Shown here piece by piece: positions 28,184-35,700 of a stretch of 64,000 bases of DNA. Made by a program: the position numbers and the translations under genes. Below the pieces are notes generated by a model. That model saw nothing but the letters and a program-made list of their open reading frames with translations, did not search any database and had not been told where the DNA came from. The DNA comes from an uncultured Actinomycetes bacterium (GTDB lineage Bacteria > Actinomycetota > Acidimicrobiia > Acidimicrobiales > Acidimicrobilacustridaceae). The stretch is taken from contig CALBSE010000008.1 in NCBI GenBank assembly GCA_937927725.1, forward strand, positions 1 to 64,000, in the 5' to 3' direction. Numbering within the stretch: the first letter of the stretch is position 1; each line of letters starts with the position of its first letter.

Positions 28184-29445
28184 GCTTTGGGCGCGTCTGC
28201 GCCGTCGGCGAACGCCTGACCAGCGTCCCAGTTCAGTGGGGTTGCCTCGGGATCGAGTGCCGATTCAGTGTCGATTCGAGCGGTTTGTTCACGAACCTGA
28301 GCGACGAACGTGTCGTGGTTTCGAACAAATTCTTGGAGCGAGTCGCCGCCGAACTTTCGGAGGCATTCGCTGGCCAACACGAGGGCAGCCATAGCTTCGG
28401 CAACAACACCCATGGCGGGCACGGCGGTGACGTCGGTTCGTTCACGGAACGAGACGCCGGCTTCTTTGGTGGCGGTATCGACGGTGGCGAGCACGGGCCG
28501 GTTCAGTGTGGCCAACGGTTTCATCGCGACGTGAGCGATAAGCACCTCGCCCGTCGACATTCCACCTTCGATGCCACCGGCATTTGCGCTGGTGCGGCGA
28601 TAGGTCGAGGCAACGTCATCCCAAATGATGGGGTCGTGCGCTTCTGAACCAGGTCGGCCGGCGACGTCGAAACCGTCTCCGATTTCCACGCCCTTGACGG
28701 CTTGGATCGAGAGAAGTGCTTGGGCAAGGAGACCGTCGAGACGGCGGTCCCAGTGCACATGACTGCCGAGGCCGAGCGGCACGCCATGGGCGACGACTTC
28801 AACGACTCCGCCGAGAGAGTCGCCTGCCTTTTGTGCGGCCTTGATCTCGGTGATCATCGCCGCTTCCGCAGCAGCATCGAGACAACGAACCTCGGAATCG
28901 TCGACGGGACCAAAGCCACCCGGCTCCGGTCGAGAGGCAACCGACGCGCGCACCGGGCCGAGCGCTATGACATGGGAACCAACTTCGGCACCGAGATGAG
29001 AAAGGAGTGCTTTGGCAACCGCTCCGGCCGCTACGCGGGCGGCAGTTTCGCGAGCCGATGCTCGCTCAAGAACATTTCTCGCGTCATCAAAGTCGTACTT
29101 CTGCATGCCGGTGAGATCGGCGTGACCGGGACGCGGTGTTGTGAGTTTTTGAGAGGTTTGGCCGGGATGCGGCGACATCTCTTCGGTCCACTTCTTCTCC
29201 CATTCGCTATTGCCAATCTCGATGGCAACTGGGGACCCGAGGGTGACACCGTGGCGCACGCCAGCGAGGATCGTGACCTCGTCGGCCTCGAACTTCATCC
29301 GGGGACCGCGACCGAAGCCCAAGCGGCGTCGAGCCAGCTCGTTTCCAATTTGGTCGACAGTGATGGGCAAACCCGCTGGAAGTCCCTCGATGATGACGAC
29401 GAGGGCCTTGCCATGGGATTCACCGGCGGTCAGATAACGCAGCAC
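28180..29445 (-). CDS. aroC: Chorismate synthase
   Basis: Final shikimate step: removes phosphate from EPSP with reduced FMN. 421 residues. Signatures are GESHGKALV near 8-16, RHGVTLGSPVAIEIGN near 60-75, RPGHADLTGMQKYDFDDARNVLERASARETAARVAAGAVAK (family signature 2, about 107-147; cited as a position range only for RPGHADL to AKA) and GIEGGMSTGE near 295-304. GTG at 29445 has no ribosome binding site but has TAGATT exactly 6 nt upstream, so it probably heads a leaderless transcript for aroC-K-B-Q-pepQ-efp-nusB and perhaps beyond. Confidence 0.97.
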   Translation of the reverse strand: MLRYLTAGESHGKALVVIIEGLPAGLPITVDQIGNELARRRLGFGRGPRMKFEADEVTILAGVRHGVTLGSPVAIEIGNSEWEKKWTEEMSPHPGQTSQKLTTPRPGHADLTGMQKYDFDDARNVLERASARETAARVAAGAVAKALLSHLGAEVGSHVIALGPVRASVASRPEPGGFGPVDDSEVRCLDAAAEAAMITEIKAAQKAGDSLGGVVEVVAHGVPLGLGSHVHWDRRLDGLLAQALLSIQAVKGVEIGDGFDVAGRPGSEAHDPIIWDDVASTYRRTSANAGGIEGGMSTGEVLIAHVAMKPLATLNRPVLATVDTATKEAGVSFRERTDVTAVPAMGVVAEAMAALVLASECLRKFGGDSLQEFVRNHDTFVAQVREQTARIDTESALDPEATPLNWDAGQAFADGADAPKA

Positions 29446-29451
29446 CGGTTC

Positions 29452-29457
29452 AATCTA
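29452..29457 (-). promoter_or_regulatory. -10 element of the aroC operon, leaderless configuration
   Basis: TAGATT fits TANNNT and is followed by exactly 6 nt before the GTG start codon at 29445. It sits in the 59-nt gap after the prepilin peptidase stop. No -35 hexamer is obvious. Confidence 0.45.
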
Positions 29458-29504
29458 CCGGCCGCTGCTGCCCTCCCCCGAGCCAGTTTCCGCCAAGACC
29501 AATT

Positions 29505-30191
29505 TCAGCCCACCAGCGAGCGACTCACCAGCACCGTGACGAGCGTGCCGACTGCCAAGAATGGACCGAACGGAAATGGCTGATTACGTCCCCGAATGAC
29601 CAAAAGCGCGAGTCCGCCGACCGTGCCGAATGCGAACCCGATGAGGAAAAGCCATAAGACGAGGATGACCACATCGACGACGGAACCAGCCTGCCAACCC
29701 ACCATGAGCCCCAAAACCGCTGCGAACTTGACATCCCCGAAGCCCATGCCTTGGGGAGAAATGAGATGAGCGATGAGTAGGACCCCAAACGCAATCGCTG
29801 CGCCGAGAAACGCGTAGCGAGCCCGACCGCCGTCCCCGTCGCTCACCGAGCAGACGACAACGAGAAGGAGACCGATAGCAAGCGTGGGCAACACGATCAC
29901 ATCAGGCAATCGGTATTCCGTAAGGTCAACGGCGCTCGCCAGAATCACTGCTGCGAAACCAGCGAGATAGACCAAGAGTTCGAGCCACGAGGCATCGGCA
30001 AAGCGCCACGACAACAAAACAAAGGTCACGAGCGTGAGCGAACCGAGAACAATTGTTCGCTGCGAAACGCGCGGAGTTTCAGAAGGTTGAAAGAGCGGAC
30101 GCTCCGTGACGAACGTTGCGGAAAGGCGCGAAATGAGAACACCGCAGGGAAAGGCGAGGACGATGCACACGAGAAGTCGGATCGCGTTCAT
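29505..30191 (-). CDS. Prepilin peptidase, A24 aspartic family
   Basis: Integral membrane protease that trims leader peptides of type IV pilins or Tad/pseudopilins. 228 residues with about six hydrophobic helices. The two catalytic aspartates are in SAVDLTEYRLPD near 86-97 and MGFGDVKFA near 149-157 (GxGD). The N-terminal cytoplasmic loop lacks the CxxC zinc motif and methylase domain of classical PilD, so this is a short peptidase-only form. Starts 9 nt after aroE. No pilin or pilus assembly gene is in the window, so the substrate is unknown. Confidence 0.9.
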   Translation of the reverse strand: MNAIRLLVCIVLAFPCGVLISRLSATFVTERPLFQPSETPRVSQRTIVLGSLTLVTFVLLSWRFADASWLELLVYLAGFAAVILASAVDLTEYRLPDVIVLPTLAIGLLLVVVCSVSDGDGGRARYAFLGAAIAFGVLLIAHLISPQGMGFGDVKFAAVLGLMVGWQAGSVVDVVILVLWLFLIGFAFGTVGGLALLVIRGRNQPFPFGPFLAVGTLVTVLVSRSLVG

Positions 30192-30200
30192 CGGCCGCGC

Positions 30201-31043
30201 TTAACCCAATTGGCTGGCCACCGAGGCCAGCATCACTTCGATAGGTGCATCGACCCCGGTCCAGAGTTCGAACTGCACTGCTGCCTGATGCGCAAGCATC
30301 GCGACACCGTTCGCAACCGAAGCACCTTGAGCACGCGCTTTTGCCAACAACGGAGTTTCGAGTGGCTTGTACACGATGTCGATCAGAATCTGCCCTTCAT
30401 GCAGTACCGACGCGTCGAACGGAACATCGTTTGGACCCGGTTCGCCCATGCCGACTGACGTCGCATTCACAACGAGGTCGGCATCGCTGAGATCGGAATG
30501 AGCGCCTTCAAGTGCGACAACCTCGCCACGGTCACCTGCGAGAGCCGCCGCGCGCTCGGCCCGACCCAACGTGCGATTTACAACAACGATCTCTGATGCT
30601 CCTGCATCGGAAAGGGCAAGAACGATCGAGCGAGCGGATCCGCCGGCACCTAGAACAACGCAACGCTTGCCGTTCGGATCGAACGAGAACCCATGCTTGA
30701 GCGAACGGACAAATCCTTCACCGTCGGTGTTATGACCGGTGAGAAATCCCCCACTGTTCACGATGCAATTCACTGCACCAAGTCGTTCTGCCGTTGGCGA
30801 TAGGCGATCGGCACACGCCGCTGCACTCTCTTTATGAGGCATCGTGACGGAAAGTCCTTCAATGCCCAATGCTCGGACTCCTGCGAATGCATCAGGAAGG
30901 CGTGACGCACCTACTTCAAGGGCGACATAGGTCCAGTCGAGGCCAGCGGCGTCGAAAGCTGCGTTCATCAACGTTGGTGAAAGGGAATGGCGAACAGGAT
31001 CGCCAATAACTGCCGCTAATCGGGTTGCTCCGGTCGGCGCCAT
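30201..31043 (-). CDS. aroE: Shikimate dehydrogenase
   Basis: Fourth shikimate step: NADPH reduction of 3-dehydroshikimate. 280 residues. The substrate domain has GDPVRHSLSPTLMNAAFDAAG near 14-34 and the catalytic Lys in VTMPHKESAAACAD near 66-79; NCIVN near 91 and GHNTDGEGF near 102 follow. The nucleotide domain has VLGAGGSARSIVLAL near 130 and NRTLGRA near 155; NATSVGMG near 194 closes the site. Its ATG overlaps the mltG stop. It is separated from the other aro genes only by the prepilin peptidase. Confidence 0.96.
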   Translation of the reverse strand: MAPTGATRLAAVIGDPVRHSLSPTLMNAAFDAAGLDWTYVALEVGASRLPDAFAGVRALGIEGLSVTMPHKESAAACADRLSPTAERLGAVNCIVNSGGFLTGHNTDGEGFVRSLKHGFSFDPNGKRCVVLGAGGSARSIVLALSDAGASEIVVVNRTLGRAERAAALAGDRGEVVALEGAHSDLSDADLVVNATSVGMGEPGPNDVPFDASVLHEGQILIDIVYKPLETPLLAKARAQGASVANGVAMLAHQAAVQFELWTGVDAPIEVMLASVASQLG

Positions 31044-32302
31044 CAGAAAACCCCGCGGGCCTTGGCATCGGCCACGGCGCGATTGAAATCGGACTGACTA
31101 TTCGTGAAGTAGTGATGGCCGTCTTTGTCGGTGAGCACGTAGAACAGCCAATCACCTGGAACTGGATTCAACGCAGCGTTTATTGATGCCTGTCCGGGCG
31201 AGTTAATTGGTGCCGGCGGAAGACCCTTTTTGAGTCGTGTGTTGTAGGGCGAATCAGTTTTGAGATCAGAGTCGGTGAGATTTGCTTTGCGCTTTTGCAG
31301 TGCGTACAAAACCGAGGCATCGATGCCCAACGTTTCACCCCGCGCAAGTCGGTTGTAGATCACTCGAGCAATTTTGGGTCGGTCTTCATCAACCTTGGCC
31401 TCTGACTCCACAAGCGACGCGACGATGAGCGCTTCGTAGGGCGAGATGACTTTTGAACCGGCGACGCCCTTCAACTTCGCCGGGGCATCGGGGAGTCCTT
31501 CGACCTGCGAGACACGATCGAAAGCAGCGATCATCTGATCGATGAGCTTTTGCGCGTTCCCGACATCTTGCTGCGCAATCTCATAGGTCGCAGGGAAAAG
31601 AAATCCTTCAAGGTTGCTCGACCCTGCTGGCTGCAAAGACGGATGCGTGTTGGCCAAAGCTGCATCGAGCGCAGCCGGATCCATCGTTGGAAATTTTTCA
31701 AGCACGAGTTTCCTAAATTCCGAAACCCACAGACCTTCGCGGACAAGGAACGAAACCGTCTTCGGAGGCGGGGGGCCTGCTTTCAGAATGTCAACAACAT
31801 CGCCCATCGAACTGTTCACGCGGAGGCCTTCATAATCACCAGCTTGGAACGGATCGCCACCCTTCCACTTCACGTACCACTCGAAGACCGTCGCACTCGA
31901 AACGATCTTCTTCTCTGCCAACGCCGTCGCAATCTGCGATGTCGTTGCACCCTTCGTAATAGTGAACGCGACTTCCGCACCGGGTGATCCAGGATCGATC
32001 TTCCCCTTGACCCAAAATCCGGCGGCGGCAATGACGAGCGCAATGACAAGGAGAGGAACACCAAGAAGAAGCGCCCACCTTCCACCGCGGCCACCCCTGC
32101 CACCCTTCACGGCGACGAACTCTTCGTCTCCCCCGCCGCCATTCGAAACCGAAGGTGCGGGAGCGTCGGCCGGAGCTTCGGCGTTTTGCTTTACTGACTC
32201 GTTCGCGGCTGTAGATGGCGCGACTGAAGGAGTCGCTTGCGTTGCCGAAGGGGTCGAGGACTCGAGCCCGAAAAGTTCGAACGGATCTGGTTGTTCGGGC
32301 AC
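31043..32302 (-). CDS. mltG: Endolytic peptidoglycan transglycosylase MltG (YceG family)
   Basis: Membrane-anchored enzyme that cleaves nascent glycan strands and so sets their length. 419 residues: a low-complexity Ala/Pro/Ser cytoplasmic tail (1-75), one transmembrane helix (about 76-97), a LysM-like subdomain (about 105-175) and the YceG catalytic domain. LEGFLFPATYEI near 208-219, SLVESEA near 268 (catalytic Glu), SPYNTRLKKGLPPAPINSPG near 330-349 and the late HHYFTNS are family motifs. GTG at 32302, 21 nt after ruvX, with only a weak ribosome binding site. The alaS-ruvX-mltG-aroE order is standard in actinobacteria. Confidence 0.95.
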   Translation of the reverse strand: MPEQPDPFELFGLESSTPSATQATPSVAPSTAANESVKQNAEAPADAPAPSVSNGGGGDEEFVAVKGGRGGRGGRWALLLGVPLLVIALVIAAAGFWVKGKIDPGSPGAEVAFTITKGATTSQIATALAEKKIVSSATVFEWYVKWKGGDPFQAGDYEGLRVNSSMGDVVDILKAGPPPPKTVSFLVREGLWVSEFRKLVLEKFPTMDPAALDAALANTHPSLQPAGSSNLEGFLFPATYEIAQQDVGNAQKLIDQMIAAFDRVSQVEGLPDAPAKLKGVAGSKVISPYEALIVASLVESEAKVDEDRPKIARVIYNRLARGETLGIDASVLYALQKRKANLTDSDLKTDSPYNTRLKKGLPPAPINSPGQASINAALNPVPGDWLFYVLTDKDGHHYFTNSQSDFNRAVADAKARGVF

Positions 32303-32323
32303 GGCTCGCTCTGTGTGTCGTGG

Positions 32324-32746
32324 TTAGGAATCGGTCTGTGCGGCTTGGCGATCGAGCCACGCTTGCAGCATCACCGCAGCAGCAACTTGGTCGACCATCT
32401 GGCGCTGGGAACGTCCCGGCACCGAACCCTCCTGAAGTAGGCGAGTGGCCGTCACCGTGGTGAGTCGCTCATCGTAGGGAACCACCGGGATCGATGTCGC
32501 CGCGGCCAATTCTTCGATCTCGGACCGCACCAATTGGGCAGCGACACCTTCAGAGCCGTCGAGCGAAAGGGGCAGGCCGACCACGAGGGTGTCCACCTCC
32601 CATTCGGCAGCAATGCCAAGGATTTTACGGTGATCGACAGCCTGATCGCCTGAGCGTTGCACTGTTTCTATTGGCGAAGCCACCGATCCAGACGAAAGAG
32701 CGATGCCGATGCGCCGCTCACCAAAATCGATGCCAAGGGCTCGCAC
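32324..32746 (-). CDS. ruvX: Putative Holliday junction resolvase / pre-16S rRNA nuclease RuvX (YqgF)
   Basis: RNase H-fold nuclease linked to 16S rRNA 5' maturation and, in some species, Holliday junction cleavage. 140 residues. LGIDFGERRIGIALS near 4-18 holds the first Asp, VVGLPLSLDGSEG near 55-67 and PYDERLTTVTATRLL near 89-103 hold the second acidic residue, and VDQVAAAVMLQAWLD near 118-132 the last Asp. GTG at 32746 overlaps the alaS stop by 1 nt (TAGTG). Confidence 0.95.
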   Translation of the reverse strand: MRALGIDFGERRIGIALSSGSVASPIETVQRSGDQAVDHRKILGIAAEWEVDTLVVGLPLSLDGSEGVAAQLVRSEIEELAAATSIPVVPYDERLTTVTATRLLQEGSVPGRSQRQMVDQVAAAVMLQAWLDRQAAQTDS

Positions 32747-35319
32747 TAGGAGCGAACCGCCGCCCGAACGATGTCGAGGGCATCGTCGAGGGCTTCGGGA
32801 TCTTTGCCACCGGCGACAGCAAGATCGGCGCTCTTTCCGCCGCCGCCCTTGACCTTCTTGGCTGCATCGGCGATGAGTTCGGAGGCATTGAAACCCGAGT
32901 CAGCGGCAACAGCCGCAACGATCGTGACGCCACCGCCCTCAGGCGCGGTGCCGAGAACAACAGCTTTGATACCGGCGCGATCGCGAACCGCAACCGCGAG
33001 GTCGCGAACACCATCGCGATCAAGACCATCGACGCGGGCGATCACGATGCCATCGACGGCTTGTTCGGCGAGTTCACCGGAACGACCAGCAGCGGCCTGA
33101 CGTTCAAGATCGCGAATTCGAGTTCGAAGGTCTTTGACTTCGGCAACGCGGCGTTCGACAGCGTCGACGAGTTCGTCGGTCGCGACACCCATTGCGTCGG
33201 CAGCGGCCTTGATGCGTCGTTCGTCTTCACGAAGTCGTTCAAGCGGACCCATACCCGAAACCGCTTCGATCCGACGGATGTTCGAACCGATTGACGCCTC
33301 GCTGATGATCTTCACGGGGCCGATATCGCCAAGCGCCTTGACGTGTGTGCCGCCGCACAATTCAGTGGAATGCGGTCCAGCTTCAAGAACCTTGACAACA
33401 TCACCGTACTTGTCACCAAAGAACGCGATCGCGCCAATTTCCTCGGCTTTGTCTTTAGTTGTTTCGTAATGACGAGCTGGAGAGTTGGCGAGAATGTCAG
33501 CAGCAACAAGATCTTCGATGGCAATGATCTCGTCATCGCTAAGTGCTTCGTAATGAGAGAAATCGAAACGAAGTCGATCGGGTCCGACAAGTGAGCCCTG
33601 CTGCTTCACATGGTCACCGAGCGTTTCGCGCAAGGCCCAGTGAAGAAGATGCGTTGCAGTGTGATTGCGCCTGATTGCATTGCGACGCTCACCGTCAATG
33701 ACCGCGTTCACCGTTTGACCGACTTCAATGTCGCCTTCAAGAACTTCGAAGCGGTGACGCACGACGCCGGGAGCACCGTAAAGCGTTTCGGTGATGCGGG
33801 CGCGACCCGTCGGTGACGTGATGACACCGGTGTCGCCCACCTGACCGCCCGATTCCGCATAGAACGGCGTGTGGTCGAGAACGATTGAATCGTCGGTGAC
33901 TGCAAGAACATTCGCGTCGATGGCGTAGTTATCATCGCCAAGGAAATGCGTTGGTCCGTGTTCAGCGGAAACTGCGGCAAACACTTCAACGCTTTCGCCA
34001 CCGCCGCCTTTCCGTGCATCTTTTGCCCGTTGGCGCTGTTCGGCCATCTCAGTGGCGAAGCCGTCTTCATCGACGTCGTGTCCGCGTTCGAGCGCGATCT
34101 CACGTGTGAGTTCGAGTGGAAAACCGTGCGTGTCATGCAGGAGGAACGCGACAGAACCACCGATGGTTGCGCCTGGACCCAAACGATCGAGTTCGGTGTC
34201 GAGCAGCGCCGTTCCCGACTTGAGCGTGGCCCGGAATCGTTCTTCTTCGCGCGCAACAACAGTCCGAACGAAGTCTTGCTGCTTCACGAGGTCGGGATAG
34301 GCCTCGCCCATAATCTCGACAGTGGTATCGACGAGCGTCGGCGTGACCAGATCGGCGACATCGAGCAGATAGGCCTCGCGCACCGCACGTCGAATGATGC
34401 GGCGCAACACATAGCCGCGGCCTTCGTTCGAGGGGAACACGCCATCGCTGACGAGAAAACTCATCGTGCGTGCGTGCTCGGCGAGAATCCGAAGCGAAAT
34501 ATCGGAACGCTCCCCTGCCCCAAGGCGCGTATTGGTAACGCGTTGTGCTGTTTCGACGAGCGGAGCGAGCACGTCGGTTTCGAAAACCGAATCGACACCC
34601 TGCAGCACACCAAGAATTCGTTCGAGGCCTGCGCCGGTATCGATGTTCTTCTTCGGCAACTCAGTGTCGTGACCGTCAGTGTCGCGCGCGAACTGCATAA
34701 ACACGAGATTCCAGATTTCCAGGAATCGTTCGTCGCTACCCGATGCGGGGCCGCCATCGGGGCCGTATGCCGCGCCCTTGTCGACGTAGATCTCAGAACA
34801 GGGACCACACGGACCGGGAGGACCGCCGGGAGGGCCCCACCAGTTGTCAGCATCGAGGAATTGGATGCGGTCGGGGTTGACCCCAACCTCGTCGCGCCAA
34901 ATATCGGCGGCTTCTTGATCGCTCAGATGGCAAGTGACCCAAAGGAGTTCCGGATCGATTCCAAAAAGATTGGTGACCATGTCCCATGCCATCGGGATGG
35001 CCTCGTGCTTGAAGTAATCACCAAACGAAAAATTGCCGAGCATTTCGAAGAACGAAAGGTGCCGGGCATCGCGGCCTACCTCTTCGAGATCAGAGTCCTT
35101 GCCGCCCGCGCGAACGCACTTCTGCACCGTCGTCGCCCGATTGAACGGGGGCTGCTGCTCGCCGAGGAAGTACGGCTTGAACGGCACCATGCCGGCAACC
35201 GTGAAGAGTAGATCGGGATCGTGGGGAATGAGGCTGGCCGAAGGAACAATCGTGTGGCCTCGGGCCTCGAAGAACGAGGTGAACGCACGGCGCAACTCGT
35301 TCGCAGTCATCGGATTCAT
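32746..35319 (-). CDS. alaS: Alanyl-tRNA synthetase
   Basis: Charges tRNA-Ala and edits mischarged Ser/Gly. 857 residues, normal length. Class II catalytic domain (about 1-250) has FTVAGMVPFKPYFLG near 34-48, QKCVRAGGKDSDLEEVG near 65-81 and motif 2/3 elements to about 240. The editing domain has HTATHLLHWAL near 565-575 and CGGTHVKALGDIGPVKI near 660-676 (zinc ligands). The C-terminal coiled coil and glycine-rich C-Ala domain (about 715-857) follow. Two nearby ATGs (35319, 35310) are possible. TAGGCT lies 9 nt upstream, so it may have its own promoter. Confidence 0.97.
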   Translation of the reverse strand: MNPMTANELRRAFTSFFEARGHTIVPSASLIPHDPDLLFTVAGMVPFKPYFLGEQQPPFNRATTVQKCVRAGGKDSDLEEVGRDARHLSFFEMLGNFSFGDYFKHEAIPMAWDMVTNLFGIDPELLWVTCHLSDQEAADIWRDEVGVNPDRIQFLDADNWWGPPGGPPGPCGPCSEIYVDKGAAYGPDGGPASGSDERFLEIWNLVFMQFARDTDGHDTELPKKNIDTGAGLERILGVLQGVDSVFETDVLAPLVETAQRVTNTRLGAGERSDISLRILAEHARTMSFLVSDGVFPSNEGRGYVLRRIIRRAVREAYLLDVADLVTPTLVDTTVEIMGEAYPDLVKQQDFVRTVVAREEERFRATLKSGTALLDTELDRLGPGATIGGSVAFLLHDTHGFPLELTREIALERGHDVDEDGFATEMAEQRQRAKDARKGGGGESVEVFAAVSAEHGPTHFLGDDNYAIDANVLAVTDDSIVLDHTPFYAESGGQVGDTGVITSPTGRARITETLYGAPGVVRHRFEVLEGDIEVGQTVNAVIDGERRNAIRRNHTATHLLHWALRETLGDHVKQQGSLVGPDRLRFDFSHYEALSDDEIIAIEDLVAADILANSPARHYETTKDKAEEIGAIAFFGDKYGDVVKVLEAGPHSTELCGGTHVKALGDIGPVKIISEASIGSNIRRIEAVSGMGPLERLREDERRIKAAADAMGVATDELVDAVERRVAEVKDLRTRIRDLERQAAAGRSGELAEQAVDGIVIARVDGLDRDGVRDLAVAVRDRAGIKAVVLGTAPEGGGVTIVAAVAADSGFNASELIADAAKKVKGGGGKSADLAVAGGKDPEALDDALDIVRAAVRS

Positions 35320-35359
35320 GGTGCGCTCAGCCTAATGACTGACAACCGCACTGACCGAT

Positions 35360-35626
35360 TCAGTCCGTCCCCTCAGGCCCCAACGGATCGTCCGCTTCCC
35401 AAGGCGCCGCTCCGGGATCGTCGTAGTCAACAGGTCCGATGATTCGAAAGCCTTCTCCGTCGTCGATGTAGCGCGCTTCCGGCGGTCGAGGTGGCGAAGG
35501 CGTGAGGGTCTCCGTTTCTGCCCCGATCGAGACGCCATTCCGTGCGCGTTGGCGACGAGAGAGAACGAGCTCGATCGTGACTCCCACGATGAGTCCAATC
35601 ACGATCACAAGGACGGCGATGGCCAC
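35360..35626 (-). CDS. Small membrane protein of unknown function
   Basis: 88 residues from GTG at 35626. One N-terminal hydrophobic helix (about 2-23, AIAVLVIVIGLIVGV), a basic stretch just after it (SRRQRAR, positive-inside), then a Pro/Asp/Glu-rich tail that is probably disordered. No known domain is recognised. It lies 40 nt upstream of alaS in the same direction, where related actinobacteria also carry small uncharacterised membrane proteins. The start is uncertain because the ribosome binding site is weak. Confidence 0.55.
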   Translation of the reverse strand: MAIAVLVIVIGLIVGVTIELVLSRRQRARNGVSIGAETETLTPSPPRPPEARYIDDGEGFRIIGPVDYDDPGAAPWEADDPLGPEGTD

Positions 35627-35650
35627 GCCAAACGGTAACAGACCCGAATA

Positions 35651-35679
35651 ATTATTGTGCGCTATGTACTGACGGTCGA
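35651..35679 (-). promoter_or_regulatory. Candidate promoter for the small membrane gene and alaS
   Basis: TCGACC (four of six to TTGACA), a 17-nt spacer and AATAAT (five of six to TATAAT) on the minus strand, between the stop of the giant gene (35701) and the GTG at 35626. TACCGT, 5 nt before the GTG, is a competing leaderless -10. Confidence 0.35.
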
Positions 35680-35700
35680 GGTGCTCACCGCAGGCAGGAC

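Noticed and set aside
33946..35211. 421-codon plus-strand open frame opposite alaS
   Set aside because: Antisense shadow: the minus strand encodes a full-length alanyl-tRNA synthetase with all motifs, while the plus-strand product has no recognisable domain and biased Arg/His/Ser composition.
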